Part shown: positions 21,611-36,500 of the stretch, piece by piece | How positions within the stretch are numbered: position 1 is the stretch's first letter | Layout of the letters: the number at the start of each line of letters is the position of its first letter | Origin: Chaetorhynchus papuensis | Taxonomy: Eukaryota; Chordata; Aves; Passeriformes; Rhipiduridae | DNA length: 64,000 nt | Reading direction: 5' to 3' | Assembly (NCBI GenBank): GCA_013396525.1 | Contig: VWYX01000763.1 | Coordinates: forward strand, 248,001 to 312,000 | Program-made: the position numbers and the translations under genes | The notes under the pieces: model-generated | The model's database searches: none | Told to the model about the DNA's origin: nothing | What the model saw: the letters and a program-made list of their open reading frames with translations, nothing else

Positions 21611-21850
21611 CCCCAATGCAACAATAGCTTTTAGGTGGTTCCACTTGTTGGATTAGATGTTTTTTGTTAAAAAAAAAAATAGCAGCATGTGATGGTTGTT
21701 CAGTGCCTTCATTCCAGAAGGACCTTGGAGAGATTTACTACCCTGCACTGAGTCTCACCACCTGCTGCTGTGGTACAGCCAGTGCTCCTCTGTAACACAG
21801 CATTCCTCTTCTTCAAGGACTGTCAGGCCACATTATCTTTGCTGGTTCAG

Positions 21851-21905
21851 AGATTTTTTTTTTTTCCTGTCTGTTTTTTTTCTTTTTTTTTTTTTCTTTT
21901 TTTCA
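21851..21905 (+). repeat. T-rich tract
   Basis: Long runs of T with a few C and G, followed by CAATAG and shortly by GTAAGT. Its minus-strand Lys-rich frame is a shadow. Confidence 0.9.
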
Positions 21906-24900
21906 ATAGGTAGAAACGAGGTAAGTTAGAACTTGGCCCAAGCACTAAAGTGGAATAACCCTCCATCTGCAAAAGATCGTGGAGGCTTTCTTCACACCCT
22001 GCCAAAAGGCCAGGACCTCTGTAGTACGATCCCTTGGTAAGGTGACACCTGCAGGTATACAGCACTGCTCCCATCTTCCTGTGATATCCAAGCACAAGTG
22101 ACTCAGAAGGGAGGAGATCTGCTTGCACTGAGTCACCATTGCTTTCTATATTTATCCTACAAATCTGAAAGTCAAATTCTGTCAAAAATTTACCTGTAAG
22201 TTTAACCTGTAAGATTCTAGCCCCAAGGGCTACAGCTTCAAAACTATGCAGCAGGTTGTTTTTGTTGTTTTGTCTTGCAGTACAAGTGGAAGTTTGAGCA
22301 TATTACCACTTGAGTAGCGGGAGTTTTGTCAGCGTAGCATCTACATACTCATTGCTGCAACCCAGTAAGGTAATGTGAGGTTTCTAAGCATTCTTACAGC
22401 CTTTATTGTCCTCAGTTGGAAAAGGCATGACTTTTGCCTTTAAAAAGAAGTAAAAAAACCCAACCAACCAAACTCAGGCTTTGTCATGAGAATAAAAATA
22501 GTACTGTTTGGCTGGTTTGTCATGTTTGTCCCTTAGTCTTAAGTTTCACAGTTCATATAAGGTGTGAGGTTATGAAGTAGGACACAGAAAGCACGTTGTG
22601 CTCTAATGCCTCCATTTTCACCTCTAGAAAGGACCTTTGCTGACAAAATACAGCTGTGAGTACATTAACAGTGCTGTAGAAAAGATACTACATTGTCCTT
22701 TGGTTAGCCATGTACAAGGATCAAATTGGATTTAATTCTACCAAAGAATTCTTGTGGCTTTGAAAAATGGACCCAGTCAACATGAAACAATTAAAATTTC
22801 ATATTAACTACATATAAGGATCAGGTATAGTGCTTGGATTTTTTAAGACACAAAATGCAGACTGTATTTTGAGACCTAAGATAAGCATCCTGCCTACCCA
22901 ATTATCAGTTGTCAAAGTCTATTAATTTTTACTGAGGTTTATCAGTTCTTTTTAAAATTAGAGTCTGAGCAATAATTTTTCTAAGATTTGCTCAATTTGC
23001 CAAGATCTAGCATGGAGTACAACAAAGTGACATTAAGAGAATCAGCTCACTTGCTGACCTGATCCTGCACATTGTCTTTTCCCTGGGAGCTGCAAGTATC
23101 TTGCCATGCACTTTTTCCCTAGGGCATTTGGGAAAAGGTAAGAATATTGCATTTGCTGCAGGCAAGTGTCTGGGAGCTCAGTGGATCTGTGCAAAACTGA
23201 CCTGCTGTCTGAGCTGTACATATTCTACCATTTGAATAAGGCTGGACTAGAAAGGATTGCCTCACTTCAAAGCACAACAGTCATTTAGGGGCCTAAAATG
23301 TAGTATCATTAAATTAGGAGAAATTGCATTCCTGCACATTGGTTTTACTATACTGTCTTGCTGTCTACTCTCATACACAGATTGTCATGCATTCCATATT
23401 AAAAGCGAGTGTATTAAATGAAATAATGAGACATCAACATCTTTGTATTAAAGCATATTTTTTTTAAACTCCCTGGGAAAATTCTTGGTCATTTCAATCT
23501 ATCAGCTATCTTCTTGGTACTTATTTTTCTCTTTTCATCTTTGAAACTCAATAAGGAAATAAAATACCAACATAAATAAATGAAGAAGAAGGTTTCTCAA
23601 CACCAATAAGCTAGACAAAAGAAACGGAACACTAGAGAATGTTTATTTATTCATGACATCTTCATGAATGCCATACTTTGGAGGGAATGGGAGATTTTTG
23701 TTCATGTTTGACTCTCAAGTGTGTTAACAGGTTTTATTAAAATGGAGGGTTGGAGGGGAGGCAGCTGGCTTGAAAAAAATAGAGACCCTAAATGCAACCC
23801 GATTAGAAGTTCATGAGAAATACTAGTGAGTAGGAAGAATCGTTTTAATTTGATATTATATGCAGAGGATGGGAAAATATTTTCATAATCTTATTTAAAT
23901 GGAGGAAATCTTTATAAAAGGATGCATAGTTGTGTGGTGGAAATCCAGTTGGTTCTGGAGGATTTGTTTTGTTCTCTTCCCTGTTCTGTAAAAGCACTCT
24001 TTGTGAGTTTACTAGTTTTGTCTATGCTGTCATCCTAATAGGCATCTTCTGCAACATGTGAAAAGGCCCCTAGGAAAGCACAGAGTTCCTTTTAATGAGT
24101 TCAGTACATGCACAAGTGTTTTCAAGATCTCAGAGTATCTCTGCGGTTGAGATCCATACCGCCTGGCTCTCTCTGTGGCTGTTTTGAGTTAGCGTGTAGC
24201 ACAGGGAGTTCTGGCTTGCGGATTCTCTGTACTGCTGTGACCCTGGATGCATCAGGAAAACAGTCCTAAAAGTGAAATTCAGGGATTATGTAATAGTTTT
24301 CTCATCTCACTGACTAAGAATTGACAGCAAAGTATGAGAAGATAGAAGCAGGGAAAAACAACCCCCTGGACTGGCAAGGGTATAAATTAAAATTTCAGAT
24401 CAGTCCCCAAGATGTGAAATTTCTCAGAGCCCTGTCTTTGCAATATATTGTGTAACTTCTCTTACCACAGAAGCTTAGGGACTCAGGTGGTGTCTAGCAA
24501 CCTTAAAGTCTGTGTGTAGCACAACCACACCTCACCTCAGATCAGATTCAAGGAAACAGTCACTAGAGTCTGTTTGCTGTTTGGTCTGTATGGTCTGTCT
24601 AATGTCATTTCAAGTTATCTGATAGCAGTTCTTAAAATGCTGGCAGTTTCCATGCTGTTAAGCAAATGAGGCTTAGAAGAATTAACATATATATATGGTC
24701 AGTGACACAATACATAGCAATATGTGGGCTTTTCATTAAGTGTTTTTATTGTAAATATTTTTCTGTCCTCAGGATTCCTTTGCATTTATTTACATTTTCA
24801 TTATTCTTTTTGAAACAGCATGTGCATTAGAAAATAAATGTCAGATAACCCTACGTTGCAGTTAACATTACAAACAGTCATTTTGAGGGTGGGGGTACCC

Positions 24901-25493
24901 TCTCAATGCAAACAAAAAGGACCTCAGATTTTTATTAATTCCTCACCCATGCACGGGGGGATGTGAAGACGTTCTTCAATACAGGACAAGTCTAGTAGCA
25001 TTTAATTTTACTAGGAATATTTGCTTTAAGACACTGTATTAGTACAGAAGATAATATTATGCCAAAAATCCAGCTGCATGTTCCCAGAGAAGCCTGGGCT
25101 AATGCGCTGGTACTGCTGCCGTGGGTGCAAATGTGGGTGAGAGGTCACCAGTTTCCTTTGCTCTCTTTGCTGTGCCTAGAAGGTGAGTTGTGTCAGGAGG
25201 GGCTTGAAAGCTAAAGATCAGAGGGAAAGTAGTCATGTCAGCTCCAAGTATTTTGTTGGTGATTTTCTAAATACCTTATTTCAACTATAGCTCCTCTGCT
25301 AGCGTGAATTTCCTGCATTGATGAAAGAGAAGAAAAACAAACCCCAGAGTTTGCAAGTCAGAGGCTCATGGAGCATATCCTTTGCTCCAGCATCTCTGTA
25401 TGGCATTGCTGCTGTTCTGGTTGTGTGAAGGGTGTGGCTTGAACTTTACAAACCTAATGCCTCTCTTGCTTAAATAGATTTCTCTTCTCCGAA

Positions 25494-25534
25494 ATATCAT
25501 ATGATAATTATCATAAATAAATAAATGAATAAAT
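25494..25534 (+). repeat. AT palindromes followed by (AAAT)n
   Basis: TATCATATGATA overlaps the perfect 14-bp palindrome ATGATAATTATCAT, and a short (AAAT)n run follows directly. Confidence 0.85.
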
Positions 25535-28500
25535 CTACATTGGAGAGTGACCTCAGTCTAAAACCTCTCGTCTGAGTTGGCACAGGTAACTGTGAAGAGA
25601 CACTTAAATATCAATATTAACAATTTAATCATTGATGTAAGATTGGCAAGGTCAGGCACACTGGGAGTTACAAAGGCTGATTTCATAAGGAGCCATGATT
25701 TATATCGGTGTCTAAAAAAGCTGTCAGCTCCCACTGAGCCTTCTCCCTTGAGTGGGGCAATCAGAAGCGTGGGTACTTTTTTGCCTCTTGCCCCAGTGCC
25801 AACACCGATCCTTGCACAGCTGACAAGACAATGAACAAACTTTTCTGACAGTCATGGCATGGAAAAGATCACTTCTCTCTACCAGAGAACTGTTTTCATG
25901 AAAGCTGTACAATCTTAATAATCTCTGAGGACTGACCTCCTTTGCTGCATTCGGTTGACACTGCCAATGGATTTGTTAGTTTTTAAGCAAAGGAAAAAAA
26001 TAGCTGGACTGACTACATACCTCTGAGGCCACTGTTTATAAAAAAAAACAGGAACGTAAAACCAGAGAGGAAATACAGACCTGTCCTGGAAATGCCCTCT
26101 CATATGGCAATGGACAAGATTGGTGTTTGAAACTATTTTTGAAACGTTGTTTTATGTACTCAAGGGGAAAAAAAAAGAAAGCAAGCTCAAACAACTTCTT
26201 GGTGTCTTTGAGCTCGACCAAAGTGCAGACAAGTTCACAAAGCCCTCTGAGGTATCTACAACCTATCAAAGACTCAATCCACAAAGCATGAAATTTGTAA
26301 AACTCCAAGGAGGCTGTGGCCATGCTGGCAAGTTCAGAGACTATGCACGGACATGATGTGGACATTTCCAGCATGTACTGCATGTAGGGCCTAACTTTTG
26401 TGACTGACATGGCCAGAAGAATATTTTGCAGGTGGGGTCTGGTGAAGTGTGAGCACCTTTTATTTTCTGTTTTTGTTTAATAGGGACACAGGAGACAGCC
26501 AGCACTGCCTGCTGAAAACAGCTGTTTGGTTTGTGGCATCCTTTCTTTTCTAACCTTACTTTCAGCTGCTGTTGGTGGTGAAGGGATCACTTTAATATCT
26601 GAATTCAGAGTTGGAGCCTATGAAATTTCTCAGTGTAGCAGAGGCTCACTCTCTACCAGGGAGGCCGGAGAGCAGTAAGAAAGTGGGAAAACAATTGATT
26701 CCTTTTTCAAGTTCCTAATAATTTTTAAACTAGTGTAAAATACTTCTGAAAAGGGGCTTTTGTCCAAAATACTTACATTTATTGCTTTACTCTGTAAGAA
26801 CACATGTAATACAAACAGGCAGATAAGAAGAGCCTGACAACTTTTGCCATTGTTAGGAACATGGGGACGCCATTGCTGATTAGAAGCAAAACTACATCCA
26901 GAAAATATTTGTTGCCATAGTGACCATATTTCGTTGATTCCTTTTTCTGCTGTACAGATCTGATTTAATTATTTCAGATATTTATAAATAGCTTCCCGTG
27001 GGGCCAAAACTAATGGCTACAAAGTAAAGTTGCACAGACTTTGGATGTGCAGCTCAGTATGGTCAGATGGAGACCCCACTTCAGCAAAGAAGTCAATGTG
27101 AGCGCGTGGTTTTAAGCACCGCATCTCTTTCCAAAGAACTGCATGTGTGCTTAAAACCATACATGTGCTGAAGTAGTCTGCTGCAGCTCACAGCAGATAG
27201 TGAACATTTCTATTTTAAACTGTGTGGTTTGTTTTGATTTAACTTTCATAAACTTCAGTAGAAATAAGTACTTAAGTAGTTACACCATTAGTCATACTAG
27301 GAGTGGCCATTTGCTCACTCGGCTGTGAGCATTAGAGAAAATATGGGCATATACATCTTTCATGGTTTCAGGTTCCTTCCACTAATCCCCAGCCTCTGTG
27401 AATTGTCATCTGCAGCTCTCTTCTCCTCATTTTTTTTTATACTAGTGCCAGGGAAATGGTTGAAACACATGCATTTTACAATTGCCTAAAAGGGAATTTT
27501 TCTGTAAGTGTGCAAGATGAGTATGCAGTATGTGTAATCTCCAATAGTTCAGGTCCCTTCAGGAGAAAATTCTCTTGAAAGCTTCATCATACTCAGGTGC
27601 CAAAAGTCTTGCAGCTACTCTTCATTGCTTGCTTAGAATATGAATTCCACATCCTTTGACCCTGTATTGTCTCAGGTGTTAATTCTGCCTTTTAAGTGCA
27701 ATCACAGTCAGTTCAGGAAAGAGGAAAAGGTTAAAAATTTAACATTCCTGCTGCTTTTCAGAGGTTTCATCCCCTCCAGTAAAGCATGGCATATGCAACT
27801 GGTTCTCTCCACATCTGGCACATCAGGGGGTATTAGCATGCAGTCAGGGACAGCTGAACCTGGAGGAACCGAAAGGGAAAATTCCAGAAGCAGCTTAAAA
27901 ATTACACTGACACAAATTGCCATCTGCAAAGACAAATAATCAGAAAACTAGTTAATGCCTCTAACATCATCTTTATCCATACTCCTTTCACATATTTTCA
28001 GATCATAGTTTCTATCAGACATTTGACACCTTTCCTAGCCTTCTGCACCCAGACTTTCCTAAAATATGCAAATTTGCATTGCAAATCTGTTTTTGTCTGA
28101 ATCCAGGTGGCATCTTCGCAAAAAAAGTCAGGTTTGGTTTTTAGTTTTTAATGCTCCTCAGCTTCCCTGAGTGAGCTGAGGTTCCTCCCCCCAGAAATTA
28201 CACGGTCTTTGCAATTTTTTTAGACTTACGAGGAGTGAGATTCCAGGTCCCTCAGACTACATATAAAGAGAGGACAAGATCTTCAGAATTCATTCTTTCA
28301 CCTGCTCTCTTAATCCACAGGAAACAGTCAAGATATCCTGAAACAGTATTTGAAGACATCCCATGGGAACACCTGGTCTGCAAACATCCCTCTTGAAGCT
28401 GTGCTGCTGGACAGGAGAGAAAGGTCTCTTCCTGTGGCATTTACTTTGGAATATTCATCAGCTAAGGACGCCTGGTATCTACTTTCTGCACTTACCATGC

Positions 28501-31500
28501 GTGTTTGTGGGCAGCCTGCCCTGCATTTTACCCTGCTGAAATAGTCTAGGATGTGTTACTATGGTCCTCTTCCGTGGAGCGGCTTTTCAGGAGGAACAGC
28601 AGTCTTCCCAGAGCTGGGGTTAAGGCTAGCACACAGTGCCACAGCTCACTGTGTCCTGGTCCTTCTGTCTCATGAGATCAAGGGCAACAGTGTCTCCCAC
28701 AGCAGTAGATTTCCTGGGATAATTAGTTGATAATTGCAAGCATTTCTGTTCAGCAGTCCTCACTGTAGTTTCCTCTCAGTACAACTGCATTGAACTTAGT
28801 GGGAGATTGTTCAAATAAATAGGAAGTGTCTCAGATTTTAACCCAGTAAGTTCCTGTCTTAGAGCAGCAATGTCCTGACAAAGAGATGCTTTTGTTCCGA
28901 TGCATATTTAGCAGAGGTTTGGAACTTTTATATCCCAAACCCATGCAATTAGTGTGGAAAGGAAAAGCCCTCTTCTATGCATCTCACAACACCTCTGGGT
29001 GAGGAAGGGCCATTTTGTGTCAGAAGCTGAAATAGGCAAAACCAAGTAAAGGAGGCAGGGACAAGCATTCCTCTGCCTTGGCAAACCCAGAAAAGGAGAT
29101 GGGGGAGAACCCCTCAGAGGAGGACTCAGACAAGCCCAGAAGGATTAGTCTGTGATATACTGTACAAGGTAACCAGAGCTGAGCCTGGCAACAGGCAGCC
29201 CCGCGAGCACGGCCCCAGCGCTCTGCGTGCAAGGGGCTGCTGTCCATCAGCTGCAGCGTGACCCTGTGCAGGCTGTTATCACAGCTGTTGGAAACTGTTA
29301 TGTCAGTGTACCCTTTCAGGCTCCTCAGGAATAGAAGATGCTGTGCTCTTTTGGATTTTTTAATGCCCTGCTTAGTCTGGATCACAAGTTAGTGAGACAT
29401 TGATAATTTTAACCATGTACTATACAAGCCTATTTGTTTGTATTCCTGGGATGTGGTTTTTGTTTCTGGCAAACATTTCCAAAGGAAGTTTATGCAGAAA
29501 GGAGCTGGAATAAATTCTCTTTCCTTACACCTTTATCTTTTTCTGCTAAATATTGCCATGTTATCACTGCATTTTTTAAAAAGGAACTTCTCTGTATGAA
29601 GTTTCCTTTTGACACTGTGTCATTTTTTTTTCCCAATAATGTTGTAAGGGACAGTGTCAGTTTGGGTTTTACCTTCATTAAAAATGCACTACAATTTGTG
29701 CTCTCAACTTTCACAAATACACTGTAATGCCAACTTTACAACTGTATTCCCTGCTTTTCTATCCCTGCTGCTGCTTGATTTTCAGAGAGAAACAGAGAAG
29801 CTAAATATTTATACGAGGGAAATTGTATTTACATAATCAATACATGGAAAAAACAGAAATAATTCCACCTCTGCTCTTTAAGTTTCAATAATGCTGCACG
29901 TAGACTGTTTCAAAAAGAAGTTGTACCCTTGTCCCAGCTTCAGCAGACATCCCTTTAACTGCTTGTACTCCTTTTAGATTCCTTTGCATAAAAGAAAAAC
30001 TCCCATTGTGTCTCAGAAATTCAATATGATATGGAAACCAGATAGGTTGGGTTGTTTTTTTTTAAATAAATGTCTTCTGCCCAACTTTAGTATGGCAAGG
30101 AAATTTGATTATCACTTGTTGACAGGTATGCAGGTCATGTCAAGTGTTTCTGACATGTCTATTTTAAGTTAAGCTACAATTTGTATTTTGATTATGACAG
30201 AGTAAAAATACTTGGACAACAGATAGTCTTTGCCTGTGAATGAAAACTGCAACATGCAAGTTGTGGTCAGACAGGCTTCTGTTAGGGAGACCAGGCTTTG
30301 ATTGGGTCACTGCCCAGAGGTGCTAATTTAAAAAAAAAGGAAAGAAACAAAACTCCAAACCACCCCCACTCTCTTTGAAACAGAAAAACATCAGAGCAAC
30401 ACAGGAGAAATAACATGAAATCACTTGTGAAAGGCAACTGGAGATTTTCTGCTTGCCCATTTTGGTCAAGGGATAAAGTATCCATCTCCTTCTGCTTGAC
30501 TGTTTTATTCCACAAGCCTGCATTTCTGCAGCATTGCAAGATGTTTTGAGAGTAAAATACCCTCTGGCTCCTTTGGCTCACAGCAGTGACTAACTCAGTC
30601 AGAGTCAGCAGCTGACACCCAGAAGGAAGGTGGTGTGAAGTCAGGAGCAGGGGCCCTAGCTGGCTTGCCAGCATGCTGGAATCAGTTGTCCCCTAGATGC
30701 CTTTGGGACTCAGTAGCAACAGGATCACTGCACAGCCCTCTGCAAGCCCCGGGTCTGGAACTGCGGGCTGTGTCTCTGTGTGGGGTCTGTAATGTTAGGA
30801 GCAAAATAAAGAGCCTGGTTAGAGGCCACTTGTCTATGCCAATATCTGGGGACACAGGCTCACAAGAAGTGGAGTCCCAGTTTGGCTAACAAGGGCTCTA
30901 GACTTGAGAGTAGTCCTCAATAGAACAAACTTTAAGTGTTGCTTTCCAAGCAGTTGTCATGTAAAGTCTGGAAGCAAGGAGTGTGTTGGTCAGTATTCAG
31001 CTCTCTGGAAGCAGACTGGTTCTTAGAAGAAAAAGTTGTCAGAGGATGTGAATGTTTCTGAAGAGGGGGTTGCTGAAATTTTGCTGGATTCAGCGTCTGT
31101 TTGGTCTTTATCCAGCTCTGAGCTCAAAGGCAACACTTGTGATAATACATTTTCTTCACCATAGAGACAAATGCACCTCCTGAGGGGAAAAACAGTTGCT
31201 TTGACATTTCAGGCTGGGAAACCTGTCCTTGACACATGCACAGGCCCTGATGCATGGTGTCTTGGCTTCACATGCTTACGGCTGTCTGGGAGGTTGGCAC
31301 CGTCCCTGTTCAAAGGCAGTGGCATGCCAGCACTGCGGTGGCGAGGTCCCCAGCGGAGATGTTTGCACTGGCAAGGCAGCAGAGCATGGCAAATGCCACC
31401 TCTGTCATAGGAGAGGAAGTTCTCTGCATTAGCCATGGCGCTGTGCACTTGCTCACCCGTGGTAACGTATTTATGTTAGCAAAAGCTCCAACGAGACAGG

Positions 31501-33448
31501 GGAGAAAAGAAACGGAGCTTATGTTATGTTGTGGCTGCCAGCAGTCACAAACTGCACTGTGGCAGGAAGCTGAGTGTAAGAAGCAACTGTTTTCAGACTT
31601 TTTCTAGGAGCTGTAGTCTTGATTTGCAGAGCTGCCAAAGACCTGCAGTGCTTATGCTTTCAGCTGGAGGGGGGAGTCGTTCTGGAAATCTTTCCAAGGG
31701 ATTTAAAATCAAGCCCCTGGCTAGTAACAGCACTGCATGACTAAATACTGGTGTCCAAAGGAATACATAGCACAGAAAAAGTGACTGGGCACAGACGTGA
31801 CCGTGCTGGAACATAAATCATTAATATGAGAGATAAGGCAAAGCACAAATAAGGGGAATATTCATATTCTACAGTATTGCCCCTGTGGTTCTGCAGCCAT
31901 AGTCACCGTTTCATAACACTGGCTGGCTAAGAGTCTGCAAAAACTCAACCCAAACAAATGAACTCTTGGCTTCAGTGGTGAGGCTCTGATAGTTTTGGAG
32001 AGTTCAATAGAGCCAGCTTTACTGCCTGTTTGTGCTTCTTCACCACTATACTACTTCTTCGGCAGAATAAGTGCTTACTGACTATCTGATTATAGAGCCG
32101 AGGTTATGGGCCCATAAAACTAGAGGACACTAAAAGATAATCTCTACATGTGACAGCAAGATGAGCAATCACATCCAAACACAAACTATGCCATTAGTAT
32201 TACTTACTTTTAAAGCACCATTATCCCTGCATTGTTCTCTCTCATTAACAATTAGTCATTCAGACCCTTGAGAACTTTAATATGATAATCCCTACAAGCT
32301 CATCAGGCAAATCTCACACGGTCGCGATGTTCCATGCAAGATTTGTAAGATGGAACTGGCTGGATGTGAATGTGGGAGTAACAGTCCATAAGCAAATGTG
32401 ACACAAAAAGAAGTCAGCCAGGAATGCTGCCTACTGAACTCAGAAAGGCTGGCTGGGGTGGGAGATGCTGTTATTTCAAAATGGCTTTCATGTGTTGGGG
32501 TGGAAGGGAGTCATTTTATCACAGGAGAAGAAGCAACTGTGCAATGTCCATGGTATTTACACACTGGTCAGTGAAAGTCAGCCCCTGGTTTTGAAACTGT
32601 GTAGCTGTATGCGTTTTCTATTTGAATGCTCTGTTAGGAGAGCCTGTGCTCCTCCACTCCCTCCCCCTTCTTTCCCTTCTTTTCAGCAAAAAGAGACCTC
32701 ACCAACAAAGAGAAAATAGACTGAAAGCTCTTGCATCCAGACTCTTTCAAGCAAAGCTTGAGAGAGACTTTGGCACATAATGTCTCTAACATTATGTTCA
32801 CTGCCCTTAGAAAGCAATAACCTAATACATTCTGCTGGCAGTTAGCAAGTGCAGTGATTTCAACACAGATGAGAGAAGAGAGGACAAAGAAAGAATATGC
32901 TTAGAGCATCCCTTTCACTATGAACCTAGGGGCCAGCTGGAGTGTTTACAAAGCTCTAAGGCCAGCCAGCAGGGAGTTGCAATAATCTAATTTTAATTAT
33001 GTGACAAAAGCATGAAGAATCATTTCAAGGGCTAACAGAGGAAAATGGTTGCAGCCTGCCAATATTCCTTAGATGGTAAAAGAAGACAAGTTAACTCACA
33101 GAATTTAGTTGTTTCTCAAAAGACTAAATGGGATCTACCACATCTCCCAGCCTGCTGTTGTTAGAGAACAAAGTGGTTGCCAGAAAAAGGCTTTAGATGT
33201 CAAAGAAAGTTCCCAAGAGGCATGTAGGAAAAGCAGCAATACCTATGCTCCTCTTATTAAATAAAAGTTATACTCTACCAGCAAGAAAACAAAGTCCCGT
33301 AATCACGTTAAACTGGCTGATACGAAATGCTGTGTATACAAATATAGGTGTGCTATATATATAATAGGTATAAATTGATAGACCTGCAGTCTGAGTTCTC
33401 CAGGATCACACTAATAAAACAGCTGTTTTGCTGTCCTAAGCAAAGCAT

Positions 33449-33517
33449 AGAAAGGAAAGGAGAGGGAAAGGGAAGGGGAGGGGGAGGGAAGAGGGAAGGG
33501 GTAACATGCAAGGGGGA
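33449..33517 (+). repeat. Polypurine GGGA-type tract with G-quadruplex motif
   Basis: About 50 nt of uninterrupted purine, with seven runs of three or more G between 33464 and 33501 separated by one to four bases, then two more G-runs at about 33513-33523. This satisfies the usual G3+N1-7 pattern on the plus strand. Confidence 0.9.
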
Positions 33518-36500
33518 AAGGGCAAGGCCCAAGTCTTCCTGCTTTGCACACATCCCAGCTTTTTGGCAGAAAAGGAGTGCTGTCTGTTGACAATAACAGA
33601 ACAGAGAGTCCACAGCAATGAGCCAAATAATTTTGACTCCACTGTGCAGAGGGTCATAGTGACAATGTGGGCAAATCAGTAACATTTCATGCTACCAGAA
33701 GATGAATCCATAGGTACTTATTGTAGGATTTTCTTTCTGGATGAAGACTGAATCCAAACACTTAGTACAAGATTAACCTTAACTTTATTTTTCAGTAATA
33801 CCTTACGCTCTCCTCGTTCTCTTCAATCTGCTGTTGCATAGGGATTTTGTGCTTTGAGTTTATTATTGCTTGAGACATCTAGTAGGGAACAAAATTTCAG
33901 TCTTTTGCAAAGGAATTATTGGAAATGCTGCATTTTCAAGCAATTCAAATTCAATAATTTAACAGTCACTGAGGCTTCATGGGAACTTTCACATAATGGC
34001 ATAGCTTGTTTCAGAGCTTAGTGATGTGCTTGAGCTGTTCCCCTTGCCACAGCACCACTTTGATGACAATGGTACATAGGATGCCAAGAAGTGCAGGTAG
34101 CCTGGTTTTGCTTCTACTCTTCATTATCCCATTAAGTGGAATAACATGCTTCTAAATAAGTGCCTGGCTTTCAGGTTCAAGAAATGTTTATAAATGGTAA
34201 AATCTTTAGTTAAAGTACCTTATCATAATTCAGAACAACTGCCATTTGAAATAGGAGCATACTGCAGTAATATGTATATTTTAGGCAAATTCAGAATACT
34301 CACTGTTTTAGGATAGTCCTGTTTACATCTGGGTGTACAGTTTTGCAGAGAGAGTGTATTGTAGAAAGAGGATTTGTCTCCTGTATAGCCAACAGAAAAG
34401 CACATGAAAGTGATGTAATATTTATTGTGCATGTCCTCAAAATCAGTGTGGTTCTCTCCACAGAATCAATTAGGTCTCTCTGTAGAGGGACTTTTATAAT
34501 GAAGGCCTCTACACAAATACAAATGATGACTAATAAGGCATTATACAAATCATCATTAAGAAAGTAACAAACCAAACTTTTCTCTGCTAACATCCTACAC
34601 TCTTTACTTCTTTAAGATGGTCTCAGTGATAATCATTACTAAATTGAACCTCACAGTAATTATTCACAGCAGTACTGCCAGCAGATATTGCCATGTGCAA
34701 ATTACTTTTCCTCATTATTTGACAGGAATGTTCTTGTTCCTGGTCAATTTTGTCATTCATATTTGCATAATTTGAGGTCTTTTTCTGCCAATGGGGTTTT
34801 CCTTCCAACACCAAGTGCTTTTGGCTCAGGTTAATAGGGTCTTTTTGCAGTTCTCTGGAGTGGGATTTTAAGGTGTGATTTAGCATTCCTTTGCTTATTT
34901 TCAGCCTTTTCCTGGCCAGGTTTTAACGCTGACATCTTGCATACACTTTGAAAATAAGGGTGCTGTGACATGTTGACATGTTCTGCCATCACACCTTGAA
35001 TCAGGACCAGCTTCAGGCGCAGATAAAGCAGGACATCTCTCCTGTCTCCAGTCGTCTGTCCTCCTCAGTGACCGCCTGTGGTACCTGTGCTGGAGGAGAT
35101 GAGAATGAGCCATTTGACCAGTAGTGACTGGAGAGAAGCAAAGGCAAGTGGACTTTGATGTGGATGATACTGTAAGGAGTACCTGGCAGTCAGAAGTTAA
35201 GCATCAATTAAACTTTGGGCCTTGAGGGAAAGAAGTAGTCCCTATTTTAATATTTTTATTTTATATTTATATTTTATCTTTGCTGTCTGGACATCAATTC
35301 TTGTCACTGATGACTGAAGGGGAACAAGGTGAACAATGCAATAATTACTGATTGTATGGGCTGGGCTTGGCTCTCCCCTGCAGCTAAAGTCACTGCTGCA
35401 TCTCTTGAGAGGTGCTACTGGGGCTATTGAGAGATGTAGCAGGATGCTACATTGGGTCTTAAAATGTAAAATAAATTGTTTTTGCAGCTACACAACAACC
35501 ATTAGCCTGTCAGTGCTTGAGTTCAGCTAAATGCCAGGTTTACATGAGTAAATGAAACTTATTTTTGTGTCCTTCTAACCAAGCTGTAAGCTGTTCCTGC
35601 CTCCTTGGAGCATATCTTAGGCATAAAGTCAGATGGATGAATTCTGGGCAAATCATTGGATTCATTTAGGAAGCGTGTTAGAGAAGGGAAGAGTGGGGGG
35701 AAAATTAGGAGAAGAATTTGGGGTTGTCATCAGCTTTCTGGTGATATAAATGTTTGTATAAAGGTTTATGACTAACTGCTGACATGAATAATTCTTCAAA
35801 TAGCTCTCACGCAAACATTATATACTCTACTGTTATTTTCTTAGTAATCTGGTGAGGGACATCTGCAGTTTCTGGAAAACTGAAGTAATTTGCCATGAAA
35901 TTGGCAAACTAGGGCAGGTTTTGATAAACAGTCCAGAGGGAAAAAACAAGGATGGGTAAGGCCTTAAAACAATTGTTATTTTCAAAACAATCTTCTTTAA
36001 CTTTTCATTTTAGAAGTGACCCTCTTTAATTTTTACAGTGAATTTTCAAACATAGGGTCTTGAAGCTAGATTGAATAACTCCATATGCAACCCACAGGAT
36101 TTTTTTCTCTTATTTGATGCAGAGCCTGAAGTGAAAAGTTCATTATTCAATCAGTTCCAAAGGGTGTGAGTTTCAGAAGCCAGAACAGGTTACTGAGATG
36201 GGAGAGCAGGGCAGAGCGGAGGGAGTGATAAGCTCAGCACTAGCTGTTGGTTGACATTACAAAGATTGTTTTTGTCAAGGGAAGAGGTGGAAATATTCCC
36301 TCCCCTTTTCTATTTTTTGTTCTTTAAAGAAAGCTGCAGTCCACATTGGCATTCCCAAATGCTTAAAAGCTATTGACTTTGGCATTCCCCTTTCCCTCCA
36401 AGTTACCCTAAGAATCATGAGGCTGTTTCCTAACAATATGCTTTTACCTCTCCAACAAGATAACTTTTTCTCCAACTGGGAAAATGCCTGAAACCCAGAC

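Noticed and set aside
21851..21926. Plus-strand acceptor-like signal (long T tract, CAATAG) followed 11 nt later by GTAAGT, resembling a microexon
   Set aside because: Only a T-rich repeat followed by a chance donor; no coding context on either side.
31171..31607. Overlapping plus-strand frames of 67-117 codons
   Set aside because: Lengths fit chance in a slightly GC-richer patch, three frames overlap, and no domain is recognised.
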